From Hyphomonadaceae bacterium ML37 (lineage in GTDB: Bacteria > Pseudomonadota > Alphaproteobacteria > Caulobacterales > Maricaulaceae), in contig CP091241.1 of assembly GCA_027627685.1 (NCBI GenBank), positions 829,149 through 893,148 of the forward strand: a DNA stretch of 64,000 nucleotides, in the 5' to 3' direction. The position numbers and the translations under genes are program-made. How positions within the stretch are numbered: the first letter of the stretch is position 1; each line of letters begins with the position of its first letter. The notes under the pieces are model-generated. The model did not search any database and was not told where the DNA came from. It saw only the letters and a list, made by a program, of their open reading frames with translations. Below are positions 26,404 to 34,258 of this stretch, one piece after another.

Positions 26404-26721
26404 ATGACCCGCATTCAGGCTCTCATTGCCGCCGCTGTCGCCACGGCTGCGCTTACGCTTAACGCGCCAGCCCAGGCCCAGGAATTCGAGTTCGAATACG
26501 AAACCTGGCAGCTCAACAGCGTGGAAGGCCGCGCCAACGTGCTCAACATGCTGGAGCGCCGTGTGCGCGCCTACTGCGCGGTTGCTGACGCCCGCACGCT
26601 GCTGGCCCGGCGTATCGCCGAAGATTGCCAGGAGCGCACCTTGGCCCGCGCGGTGGAGCAGATTGGCGACGCCCGCGTTCTGGCACTTCACCGGCAGCGC
26701 GCGCTGACCCGCGAGGCCTGA
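26404..26721 (+). CDS. UrcA family exported protein
   Basis: A 105-residue periplasmic protein of the UrcA family, which is expanded in Hyphomonadaceae and relatives and has no known biochemical role. A signal peptide (ALIAAAVATAALTLNAPAQA) ends near residue 25. The mature domain keeps the family pattern: an initial beta strand (FEFEYETWQL), a helix starting GRANVLNMLERRVRAYC, and a second Cys (EDCQERTL) for a disulfide. AGGAG is 7 bases before the ATG at 26404. Confidence 0.8.
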   Translation: MTRIQALIAAAVATAALTLNAPAQAQEFEFEYETWQLNSVEGRANVLNMLERRVRAYCAVADARTLLARRIAEDCQERTLARAVEQIGDARVLALHRQRALTREA

Positions 26722-26958
26722 ACCTCCTGCCCCGATTCCGGTTCCTGGCGAACCCCGAGTCGTCCGGACCGGAGGGCCGGAGCGCGAAGCTGACGCAATC
26801 CGGCCGGCGAGCCGCGAACGAAGCCCGTCAGGCTCCGTTCGCGGCTCGATGCGCTTGCATCCCGCATCCCCGATTGACTCGACTCCGTGTCTGGCTAGTT
26901 TGGCGCGTCGGTCGCGAGCGCCGGGAGGCGGGCGGGATCGGGCATGCATGAAGGCCCC

Positions 26959-27157
26959 CTGCGGGAGAGACCGGCCAAAGACGCCGGCGCCGAAGGCGCA
27001 ACCGCCCCGGAAACGCTCAGGCGACAGGACCGCAGGATGATGGCCGACGCTGGAAAGCGGGCGCGGAGGCATGTCATCCGCCGCCCCACCGAAGGAGCAA
27101 TGCGCCGCAGGCCAAAGGTCTGTGGACGCAGGAATCTCTCAGGTCTCGGGACAGCGG
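26959..27157 (+). promoter_or_regulatory. Tandem glycine riboswitch upstream of gcvT
   Basis: Two consecutive glycine aptamers in the gcvT leader. Aptamer 1 (~26959-27033) shows CGGGAGAGACC, GCGCCGAAGGCGCAA and CCCCGGAAACGCTCAGGC. Aptamer 2 (~27048-27157) shows CACCGAAGGAGCAA and AGGAATCTCTCAGGT, with a P1 helix CGCTG (27048-27052) / CAGCG (27152-27156). These are the conserved glycine-binding cores. Glycine binding normally turns on the downstream glycine cleavage genes. The segment 27158-27223 between aptamer 2 and gcvT would be the expression platform. Confidence 0.93.
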
Positions 27158-27223
27158 GGGCGCATACGGTTCCGGTTCTTGCCGGATCGTAGCCGCCAAC
27201 CCGCGCTTGAGGATTCTGACGAG

Positions 27224-28324
27224 ATGGCCGACGACGCAAGCCTTCAAAAGACCCCGCTTTACGATCTCCATGTGGAGCTCGGCGCGCGCATGGTGCCGTT
27301 CGCGGGCTACGCCATGCCTGTGCAGTACGAAGGTGTGATGGCCGAGCATAATCACACCCGCGCAGCCGCCGGCCTGTTCGACGTCTCCCATATGGGCCAG
27401 GCGCGCGTGTCCGGTGATGAAACCGCCTTCGAGGCTCTGGTCACCGCCGATCTCGGCGCGCTGGGCGCAGGCGAGCAGAAATACACGCTCCTGCTCAATG
27501 ATGAGGGCGGGATCATGGACGATCTGATGATCTCCCGGCCGGACGATGGCGATCTGTTCATGGTGGTCAACGCCGCGTGCAAGGATAGCGACTTCGCCCA
27601 CATGCGCACGCGCTTCGGGTCGCGCGCCGGGCTTCACGAACTGAAAGACCGCGCGCTGCTGGCCCTGCAGGGGCCGCAGGCGGGCGCGGTGATGGCCGAA
27701 CTGTGCCCGGACGCGGCCAAGCTTGTGTTCATGCAGGCGGGGGCGTTCAGCCTGGCGGGCTTTGACGTGCTCATCTCGCGCTCGGGCTATACCGGCGAGG
27801 ACGGGTTCGAGATTTCAGTGCGCGCGAGCGAGGCTGACGCGCTGGCGCGCCGGCTGCTGGGTGATGAGCGGGTGAAGCCCATCGGCTTGGGCGCGCGCGA
27901 TTCGCTGCGCCTTGAAGCCGGCTTGTGCCTCTATGGCCATGACATGGACGAGACCATCACGCCTGTTGAGGCGAGCCTTGTGTGGGCGCTGGCCAAATCG
28001 CGCCGCGAGCGGGCCGATTTCCCCGGCGCCGCGCGCATCCTGGCCCAGCTGGAAGCTGGCCCGGAGAAGAAGCGCGTCGGCATTCTGCCCGGCGACCGCG
28101 CCCCGGCGCGTGAAGGCACGGAGATCGTTGTGGGCGGCGAAACGGTCGGGGTGATCACCTCGGGCGGGTTTGGTCCCACCGTGGGCGGACCGGTCGCCAT
28201 GGGTTATGTCCGCGCCGATCTCGCCAAACCCGGCCAGTCCATCGAGCTGATGGTGCGCGGCAAATCGCGCCCGGCCGAGATCGCCAAAACCCCGTTTGCG
28301 CCGCACCGTTTCTATCGCGGCTGA
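27224..28324 (+). CDS. gcvT: Aminomethyltransferase (glycine cleavage T protein)
   Basis: Releases ammonia and transfers the one-carbon unit from lipoyl-H protein to tetrahydrofolate. The 366-residue protein has the family N-terminus [18 protein letters not shown], the folate-site region [14 protein letters not shown], the [11 protein letters not shown] block and a C-terminal beta barrel. The ATG at 27224 follows the riboswitch by about 66 bases; longer frames would read through the riboswitch. First gene of gcvT-gcvH-paiB-gcvPA-gcvPB. Confidence 0.96.
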   Translation: MADDASLQKTPLYDLHVELGARMVPFAGYAMPVQYEGVMAEHNHTRAAAGLFDVSHMGQARVSGDETAFEALVTADLGALGAGEQKYTLLLNDEGGIMDDLMISRPDDGDLFMVVNAACKDSDFAHMRTRFGSRAGLHELKDRALLALQGPQAGAVMAELCPDAAKLVFMQAGAFSLAGFDVLISRSGYTGEDGFEISVRASEADALARRLLGDERVKPIGLGARDSLRLEAGLCLYGHDMDETITPVEASLVWALAKSRRERADFPGAARILAQLEAGPEKKRVGILPGDRAPAREGTEIVVGGETVGVITSGGFGPTVGGPVAMGYVRADLAKPGQSIELMVRGKSRPAEIAKTPFAPHRFYRG

Positions 28325-28349
28325 CCTGATTGTCTGGAGGAGACGCACC

Positions 28350-28715
28350 ATGACCACCCGCTACACCAAGGACCATGAATGGATCCGCATCGATGGCGAT
28401 TTCGCCATTGTTGGCATCACCGCCTACGCCGCCGAGCAGCTGGGCGATGTGGTGTTTGTCGAGCTGCCCGAAATCGGCAAGACCCTGTCCCAGGGCGATG
28501 AAATGGCCGTTGTGGAAAGCGTCAAGGCGGCCTCGGAGGTTTACGCCCCGGCCTCCGGCGAGATCGTCGCGGTCAATGACGCGCTGGAAGGCACGCCGGC
28601 CATGGTGAACGAGGCGCCCGACGGCGCGGGCTGGTTTGTGAAACTGAAACTGTCCGACCCGGCCCAGCTTGAGGCCATGATGGACGAAGCTGCCTACAAG
28701 GCGCACACGAGCTAG
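28350..28715 (+). CDS. gcvH: Glycine cleavage system H protein
   Basis: Carries the lipoyl arm that shuttles the aminomethyl group between P, T and L proteins. The 121-residue protein has the lipoylation site at Lys59 ([14 protein letters not shown]). GGAGGAGA stands just before the ATG at 28350. Standard second gene of the operon. Confidence 0.97.
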   Translation: MTTRYTKDHEWIRIDGDFAIVGITAYAAEQLGDVVFVELPEIGKTLSQGDEMAVVESVKAASEVYAPASGEIVAVNDALEGTPAMVNEAPDGAGWFVKLKLSDPAQLEAMMDEAAYKAHTS

Positions 28716-28732
28716 AAGGGTCTGACCTCGCG

Positions 28733-29377
28733 ATGAGCTGGCCGCCGCACGCCTTTGCTGTCACCGACCGGGCCGAAGCGGCGGCCGTGATCGCGGCCTG
28801 GCCTTTCGCCACGTTTGTGGTGAATGGTCCGGACGGCCTGACTGCGGCGCGCACGCCGGTGGCGCTGGAGCACGCCGAAGATGGCGGGCTGGAGGCGCTG
28901 GCGGGTCATGTGTCGCGGGCCAACCCGATCTGGCGTGCGATCGGAGACGGCGCGCCGGCGCTGGCGCTGTTTTCCGGGCCGCACGCCTATGTCAGCGCCT
29001 CGGCCTACCCGTCCAAGGCGGTGCATGGCCGCACGGTGCCGACCTGGAATTATGTCGCCGCCGAAGCCCATGGCGATGCGGCGGTGTTCGAGGACGAGGC
29101 GCAGCTGCACGGGCTGGTCGAAGCGCTGACGCGGCGATTTGAAGCGGGCCGGGCGCAGCCCTGGTCTGTCGATGACGCGCCGGCGGACTATGTGTCGGCG
29201 CTGATGAAGGGGATTGTGGGTCTGCGCCTGACGGTGAGCGCGGTCCACGCGACGAAAAAGCTCAGCCAGAACAAGGCGGGCGAGGATTTTGACGGGGTGA
29301 AGGCGTTCCTGAACGCCGAACCTGAACCGGGCGCGCGCCAGACGGCGGCGCTGATGAGCGAACTGGAGCGAGGCTGA
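28733..29377 (+). CDS. PaiB-family FMN-binding protein inside the gcv operon
   Basis: A 214-residue protein of the PaiB (FMN-binding negative transcriptional regulator) family, with a split-barrel flavin-binding fold. Family blocks visible are [17 protein letters not shown], the [23 protein letters not shown] core and a C-terminal ATKKLSQNK motif. Its stop overlaps the gcvPA start as TGATG, so it is a true operon member between gcvH and gcvPA. Its role in glycine metabolism, if any, is unknown; the family's biochemical activity is poorly defined. Confidence 0.88.
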   Translation: MSWPPHAFAVTDRAEAAAVIAAWPFATFVVNGPDGLTAARTPVALEHAEDGGLEALAGHVSRANPIWRAIGDGAPALALFSGPHAYVSASAYPSKAVHGRTVPTWNYVAAEAHGDAAVFEDEAQLHGLVEALTRRFEAGRAQPWSVDDAPADYVSALMKGIVGLRLTVSAVHATKKLSQNKAGEDFDGVKAFLNAEPEPGARQTAALMSELERG

Positions 29378-30723
29378 TGCGTTATCTGCCGCTGACACCT
29401 GAAGACCGCAAAGACATGCTGGAGACGATCGGGGCGCCCAGCGTGGACGCTCTGTTCGCCGATGTGCCCGAAACGGCGCGCCTGAAAGGGCCGGTGGACC
29501 TGCCGCGCCGGGCCACCGAGCTTGAGGTGGAGCGCGCCTTCACCGCCATGTCATCGCGCAATCTGAGCGCCTCCACCGCACCGTTCTTTGTCGGGGCAGG
29601 GGCTTACAAGCACCATGTGCCCGCCACGGTGGATCACCTGATCCAGCGCTCGGAGTTCTTGACCAGCTACACGCCCTATCAGCCTGAAATCAGCCAGGGC
29701 ACGCTGCAGACCCTGTTCGAGTTCCAGACCCAGGTGGCGCTGCTCACCGGAACCGATGTGGCCAACGCCTCCATGTATGACGGCTCCACGGCCTGCGCCG
29801 AGGCGGTGCTGATGGCTTGCCGCATCACCAAACGCCAGCGCGCGGTGCTCAGCGGCAATCTGCATCCCCACTACGCCGAAGCCACGCGCACGCTGGCCAA
29901 ATACATGGATATCGAAATTGAGGCGGCGGCGCCGGTTCCCGGCGGACTGGACGCGGTGAGCGATGCGCTGACCGACGATGTCGCCTGCGTGGTGGTGCAG
30001 AACCCGGACGTGTTCGGCCAGGTCCATGATCTGCGCCCCCTGGCCGAAGCCGCGCATGCCAAGGGCGCGCTGCTGATCGCGGTATTCACCGAAGTGGTGT
30101 CGCTGGGCCTGATCGAAAGCCCCGGCGCCATGGGGGCCGATATCGTGGTGGGCGAGGGCCAGTCGCTGGGCGTGGGGCTGCAGTTCGGCGGGCCGTATGT
30201 GGGTCTGTTCGCCTGCCGCGACGACCGCAATTTCATTCGCAACCTGCCGGGCCGCCTGGCTGGCGAGACCGTGGACGCTGACGGGCGGCGCGGCTTTGTG
30301 CTGACCCTGTCGACGCGCGAACAGCATATCCGGCGCGACAAGGCGACCTCGAACATCTGCACCAATTCAGGCCTGATGGCGCTGGCCTTCACCATTCACA
30401 TGACGCTGCTGGGCGAGGCGGGCCTGCGCACGCTGGCAAGGCTCAATCATGAGCGCGCCTGCGAGATGGCCGACCGGCTCGCCGCCCTGCCGGGCGTGGA
30501 GGTGCTCAACAGCGCCTTCTTCAACGAGATCACGGTGCGCCTGCCCAAACCCGCCGCGGGCGTGGTGGAGGCGCTGGCCGCCAAGGGGATCTTGGCTGGC
30601 GTGCCCGCCAGCCGCCTCTATCCGGGCAAGGGGCTGGATGACCTCCTGATCCTGGCGGCAACCGAAACTAATACCGACGCCGATCTCGACGCGCTCGAGG
30701 CGGGTCTGAAAGAGGTGCTGTAA
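29377..30723 (+). CDS. gcvPA: Glycine dehydrogenase (decarboxylating) subunit 1
   Basis: N-terminal half of the split P protein that decarboxylates glycine. The 448-residue protein shows [28 protein letters not shown], the [20 protein letters not shown] block and [13 protein letters not shown], all typical of the alpha subunit. It has no PLP lysine itself. Its stop overlaps the gcvPB start as TAATG. Confidence 0.97.
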   Translation: MRYLPLTPEDRKDMLETIGAPSVDALFADVPETARLKGPVDLPRRATELEVERAFTAMSSRNLSASTAPFFVGAGAYKHHVPATVDHLIQRSEFLTSYTPYQPEISQGTLQTLFEFQTQVALLTGTDVANASMYDGSTACAEAVLMACRITKRQRAVLSGNLHPHYAEATRTLAKYMDIEIEAAAPVPGGLDAVSDALTDDVACVVVQNPDVFGQVHDLRPLAEAAHAKGALLIAVFTEVVSLGLIESPGAMGADIVVGEGQSLGVGLQFGGPYVGLFACRDDRNFIRNLPGRLAGETVDADGRRGFVLTLSTREQHIRRDKATSNICTNSGLMALAFTIHMTLLGEAGLRTLARLNHERACEMADRLAALPGVEVLNSAFFNEITVRLPKPAAGVVEALAAKGILAGVPASRLYPGKGLDDLLILAATETNTDADLDALEAGLKEVL

Positions 30724-32294
30724 TGAGCATGAACACCCAAGGCCGTCCCTCCCGTCCGCTGCACACCCACGATGCGGGCGCCTATACCGACACGTTTTCC
30801 GGTTCGCGCGGGCTGGACCAGGCCGAGCCGCTGATCTTCGAGCGCGGACGGGTCGATGTGACCGGCGTGGACCTGCCCGAACCCACCGGCGCGGCGCTGC
30901 GTATTGGCGGGCTGGAGCGCAAGGCCGAAATCGGATTGCCGGGCCTCGCCGAGCCTGAAACCATGCGCCATTACGTGCGGCTCAGCCGGAAGAATTACGC
31001 CATCGATCTGGGGCTTTACCCGCTGGGTTCGTGCACAATGAAGCACAATCCGCGCCTGAACGAGAAAATGGCGCGCCTGCCGGGCTTTGGCGATATCCAC
31101 CCTCTGCAGCCCCAGTCCACCGTGCAGGGCGCGTTGGAACTGATCGGCGAGCTGGCGCGCTGGCTGATGGTGCTCACCAACACGCCCTGCGTGGCCATGA
31201 GCCCCAAGGCCGGCGCCCATGGCGAGCTGTGCGGCATGATGGCGATCCGCGCGGCGCTGGACGCCCGCGGCGAAACGGGCCGCCGGCGCGTGCTGGTGCC
31301 TGAAAGCGCCCACGGCACCAACCCGGCGACCGCTGTGCAGTGCGGCTTCTTCTGCGACGAAATCCCCGCCGACGCCACGGGCCGCGTGGACATGGCGGCC
31401 TTCAAGGCCAAGCTCGGCCCCGATGTGGCGGCGATCATGCTGACCAACCCCAATACGTGCGGGCTGTTCGAGCGGGACATCAAGGAAATCGCCGACTTGA
31501 TCCACGAGGCGGGCGGGTATTTCTACTGCGACGGCGCGAATTTCAACGCCATCGTGGGCCGTGTGCGGCCGGGCGATCTGGGCATTGATGCGATGCACAT
31601 CAATCTGCACAAGACCTTCTCGACCCCCCATGGCGGCGGCGGTCCGGGCTCGGGCCCGACGGTGTTCTCGCAGGCGCTGGCGCCGTTCGTGCCCGTGCCC
31701 TACGTGGTGCGCGAGGGGGAGACCTGGCGCCTGGTCGAACACGAGCATGAAGCCGAGGGCCAGCCCTTTGGCCGCATGGTCGCCTTCCACGGCCAGATGG
31801 GCATGTTCACCCGCGCGCTGAGCTACATGATGAGCCATGGCTCGGACGGGCTGCGCCAGGCGGCGGAAGATGCGGTATTGAACGCCAACTACGTGCTGGC
31901 GCGCCTGCGCCATGTGATGACGGCGGCGTTTGACGGCACCTGCATGCACGAGGCCCTGTTCGATGACCGCTTCCTGAAGGGCACGGGCGTCACCACGCTC
32001 GATTTCGCCAAGGCGATGATCGACGAGGGCTATCACCCCATGACCATGTACTTCCCGCTGGTGGTCCACGGGGCCATGCTGATTGAGCCCACCGAGACCG
32101 AGAGCAAGGCCTCGCTGGACCGGTTTTGCGATACGCTGGAAGGGCTTGCCCTGGCGGCCCAGGCCGGGGAGGCCGAGCGCTTCACCGCCGCGCCGCGCCA
32201 TGCGCCGGCCAAGCGCTTGGACGAGACGCGCGCCGCGCGCACCCCGGTCCTGCGCTGGAGCCCGCCGGCTGAGACGCCGCAAGCAGCCGAGTAG
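30723..32294 (+). CDS. gcvPB: Glycine dehydrogenase (decarboxylating) subunit 2
   Basis: PLP-binding half of the split glycine decarboxylase, 523 residues. The cofactor lysine is Lys297 in NLHKTFSTPHGGGGPGSGP, and the DGANFNAIVGRVRPGDLG block precedes it. The C-terminal tail after residue ~490 is Ala/Arg/Pro-rich and not conserved in type. Last gene of the gcv operon; a strong hairpin follows at 32357. Confidence 0.97.
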   Translation: MSMNTQGRPSRPLHTHDAGAYTDTFSGSRGLDQAEPLIFERGRVDVTGVDLPEPTGAALRIGGLERKAEIGLPGLAEPETMRHYVRLSRKNYAIDLGLYPLGSCTMKHNPRLNEKMARLPGFGDIHPLQPQSTVQGALELIGELARWLMVLTNTPCVAMSPKAGAHGELCGMMAIRAALDARGETGRRRVLVPESAHGTNPATAVQCGFFCDEIPADATGRVDMAAFKAKLGPDVAAIMLTNPNTCGLFERDIKEIADLIHEAGGYFYCDGANFNAIVGRVRPGDLGIDAMHINLHKTFSTPHGGGGPGSGPTVFSQALAPFVPVPYVVREGETWRLVEHEHEAEGQPFGRMVAFHGQMGMFTRALSYMMSHGSDGLRQAAEDAVLNANYVLARLRHVMTAAFDGTCMHEALFDDRFLKGTGVTTLDFAKAMIDEGYHPMTMYFPLVVHGAMLIEPTETESKASLDRFCDTLEGLALAAQAGEAERFTAAPRHAPAKRLDETRAARTPVLRWSPPAETPQAAE

Positions 32295-32356
32295 AGGGCG
32301 CGGCGCCAGAGACACGGCGCCACAAATTCGCCCCGCGCTCCGTTCACTGACTGCAC

Positions 32357-32390
32357 AAACCGGCCCGGCCCCCTTGGTCGGGCCGGGTTT
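32357..32390 (+). terminator. Terminator-like hairpin after gcvPB
   Basis: AAACCGGCCCG (32357-32367) pairs with CGGGCC-GG(G)TTT (32379-32390) around an 11-base loop. The A-rich/T-rich ends fit an intrinsic terminator for the glycine cleavage operon. Confidence 0.65.
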
Positions 32391-32457
32391 GGCGCTCTAG
32401 ATTGAGGTCCCGCCCGCTGATAAGCGGCTGGGTTGCGGGAGCTGGAATGCGGTGGCG

Positions 32458-32739
32458 ATGAACGATCATCTCAACGGCTGGGGGAAAAACGGGGTGGGGC
32501 AGATAATTCAGGCCGTGCTGCGAGCCGTGGGCGTGGCGCTCGGCCTGTTCATGCTGGCGATCGCCATCCCGCTGTTTTTTCTGCCTATTCCGCTCGGTCT
32601 CCCTCTGGCGATTCTGGCGCTGATCCTGCTGGCCGCCACCTCCAAGACCGCCCATCGCGCGATTACGGGCTGGTTGCGCCGGCATCCGAAAGTCTGGGAT
32701 AAGGTCAAACATCTGTTTGACCGGGGCGACAAGGACTGA
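32458..32739 (+). CDS. Small membrane protein, PGPGW-like
   Basis: A 93-residue inner-membrane protein with a long hydrophobic hairpin (about 20-65: VGVALGLFMLAIAIPLFF, then PLGLPLAILALILLA) and a basic cytoplasmic tail rich in Lys/Arg. The layout resembles PGPGW-type small membrane proteins, but the motif itself is not intact (LPIPLGLPL), so this is a loose resemblance. An upstream GTG at 32452 could add two residues. Function unknown. Confidence 0.65.
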   Translation: MNDHLNGWGKNGVGQIIQAVLRAVGVALGLFMLAIAIPLFFLPIPLGLPLAILALILLAATSKTAHRAITGWLRRHPKVWDKVKHLFDRGDKD

Positions 32740-32785
32740 CTTTCGCCGGTCAGTGATTTCATCCGAAGACCCAAAGGGTTCGTCC

Positions 32786-33409
32786 ATGACCATCACACTC
32801 CACCATCTCGGCCAGTCGCGCTCCGAGCGCATTATCTGGCTGCTGGAGGAGCTGGGCGCGCCTTACGAGCTGGTCCGTCACAGCCGCGATCCGCAGACCC
32901 GTCTGGCGCCGGCGGCGCTGGGGGATATCCATCCCCTGGGCAAGGCGCCGGTTCTGGTGCTGGACGATGGGCGCACGCTCGCCGAGACAGGCGCTATTGC
33001 CCAGTATTTATTGGATAAATTCGATCTGGCGAACCGGCTTCATCCGGTTCCTGGAAGCCCCGCCTGGCCAGTGTTTCTCGAATGGATGCACGCCAGCGAA
33101 GGCGCGGTCTTTCTGCCGTTTCTGATGAACGCCTATCTGCGCCCCTCCGGGCTGATGGACAGCCCGCTGGGCCAGTTCATGGCGGCGGAACGGGCCAAGG
33201 TGCTGGCCCATGTGGAGAGCCACCTCAAGCGCCATAGCTGGTTTGCCGGCGAGGCGTTCAGTGCGGCCGACTGCCTGATGGGATTCCAGCTGGAGGCGGC
33301 GGAGAAAGCCGGAGCGATTTCAGAGGGTTCATCCGTGCACGACTGGCTGACCCGCGCCCGCGCCCGCCCCGCCCACCAGGCCATGCGTCAGGTGACGGCG
33401 CAGGACTGA
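32786..33409 (+). CDS. Glutathione S-transferase family protein
   Basis: A 207-residue cytoplasmic GST-fold protein. The thioredoxin-like N-domain has the SRSERIIWLLEELGAPYEL start, HPLGKAPVLVLDDG with the cis-Pro and LAETGAIAQYLLD with the glutathione-contacting SNAIL-like loop (here ETGAI). The helical C-domain contains SWFAGEAFSAADCLMGF. The Ser near position 11 is the probable catalytic residue. Substrate unknown; a stress or detoxification role is inferred. Confidence 0.88.
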   Translation: MTITLHHLGQSRSERIIWLLEELGAPYELVRHSRDPQTRLAPAALGDIHPLGKAPVLVLDDGRTLAETGAIAQYLLDKFDLANRLHPVPGSPAWPVFLEWMHASEGAVFLPFLMNAYLRPSGLMDSPLGQFMAAERAKVLAHVESHLKRHSWFAGEAFSAADCLMGFQLEAAEKAGAISEGSSVHDWLTRARARPAHQAMRQVTAQD

Positions 33410-33434
33410 TTGCCTTCCTCTTGCTAGGCAAGCG

Positions 33435-33476
33435 TTGCGGGCTGTCGCTCCCTGCTATATAATCATCATTATATAG
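33435..33476 (+). promoter_or_regulatory. Promoter with overlapping operator for the AbrB/Doc operon
   Basis: TTGCGG (33435-33440) and a perfect TATAAT (33458-33463) are spaced by 17 bases. The -10 box lies inside a perfect inverted repeat CTATATAAT-CATC-ATTATATAG (33455-33476, 9-bp arms). Antitoxin binding here would block the promoter, the standard autoregulation of toxin-antitoxin operons. Confidence 0.75.
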
Positions 33477-33488
33477 TTGGAGGCCGGC

Positions 33489-33716
33489 ATGCAAAAACTG
33501 AAAATCACCACTGTGGGGGCCTCGTCGGGCGTCATCCTGACCAAGGAGGTCATGGCGCATCTGAAGGTAAAGAAGGGCGACGTGCTCTACCTGACCGAAG
33601 CGGCGGACGGCAGCTATCGCCTCACCCCGTATGATCCTGAATTCGAACGGCAAATGTCGCTCGCGGAAGACATCATGCATGATGACCGCGACGTCCTGCG
33701 CGCGCTGGCGAAGTGA
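33489..33716 (+). CDS. AbrB/MazE-family antitoxin
   Basis: A 75-residue antitoxin. The N-terminal swapped-hairpin AbrB domain is visible as LKITTVGASSGVILTKEVMAHLKVKKGDVLYLTE. The C-terminal acidic helix (EFERQMSLAEDIMHDDRDVLRALAK) should wrap around the toxin. GGAGG lies just before the ATG at 33489. Its stop overlaps the toxin start as GTGA, and it is expected to bind the palindrome at 33455-33476. Confidence 0.9.
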   Translation: MQKLKITTVGASSGVILTKEVMAHLKVKKGDVLYLTEAADGSYRLTPYDPEFERQMSLAEDIMHDDRDVLRALAK

Positions 33717-34120
33717 GCGAACCGTCCGGTCCGCCGCGGCGCAAGGATTGGCGCTGGGTCGATCTGGCCGTGATCCACGCCGTCCACGACCGCCAGCTGG
33801 CCGAGCATGGCGGCGCGGACGCCGTTCGCGATGCGGGCGGCGTGGATAGCGCGCTCGCCCGCCCGGTCAATCTGGCCAGTTACGGCGCGCCCGACGCGGC
33901 GGATCTGGCGGCCGCCTATGCCTATGGCCTTGCCAGAAATCATGGATTCGTGGACGGCAACAAACGCACCGCCTGGATCGCGGCGCGCCTGTTCCTGGCT
34001 GATAACGGATACCGTCTGGCCTTCGATCCCGTTGATGCAGTGCGCGTTATGGAAGGCGTGGCGGGCGGGACAGTGACTGAGACCGCGCTGGCCGCCTGGT
34101 TTCGCGACCGGCTGGTGTGA
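33713..34120 (+). CDS. Doc-type Fic toxin (death on curing family)
   Basis: A 135-residue Fic-fold toxin. The motif is H77-G-F-V-D81-G-N83-K84-R85. The Lys in NKR is the Doc variant, which in phage P1 phosphorylates elongation factor Tu rather than adding AMP. GTG start within the antitoxin stop. With the AbrB-type antitoxin it forms an autoregulated type II pair. Activity on EF-Tu is inferred from the family. Confidence 0.9.
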   Translation: MSEPSGPPRRKDWRWVDLAVIHAVHDRQLAEHGGADAVRDAGGVDSALARPVNLASYGAPDAADLAAAYAYGLARNHGFVDGNKRTAWIAARLFLADNGYRLAFDPVDAVRVMEGVAGGTVTETALAAWFRDRLV

Positions 34121-34258
34121 GAGAGCCTATCCCCGCCCTATGCCCTCACTTGTCCCCGGACGGATGCGCCGCATGACGGGCCGTGTGCGTGTCAAAAACC
34201 GGCCGTGATGAGTTCAAGACGGGCATTTTGGAGTTCAAACCCACCGAACGCGGTGACG

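Noticed and set aside
30618-32315. 565-codon open frame antisense to gcvPB
   Set aside because: It lies wholly opposite a clearly functional enzyme gene. Long antisense frames are expected in high-GC coding DNA, and its His/Arg/Gly-rich translation has no domain or ribosome site.
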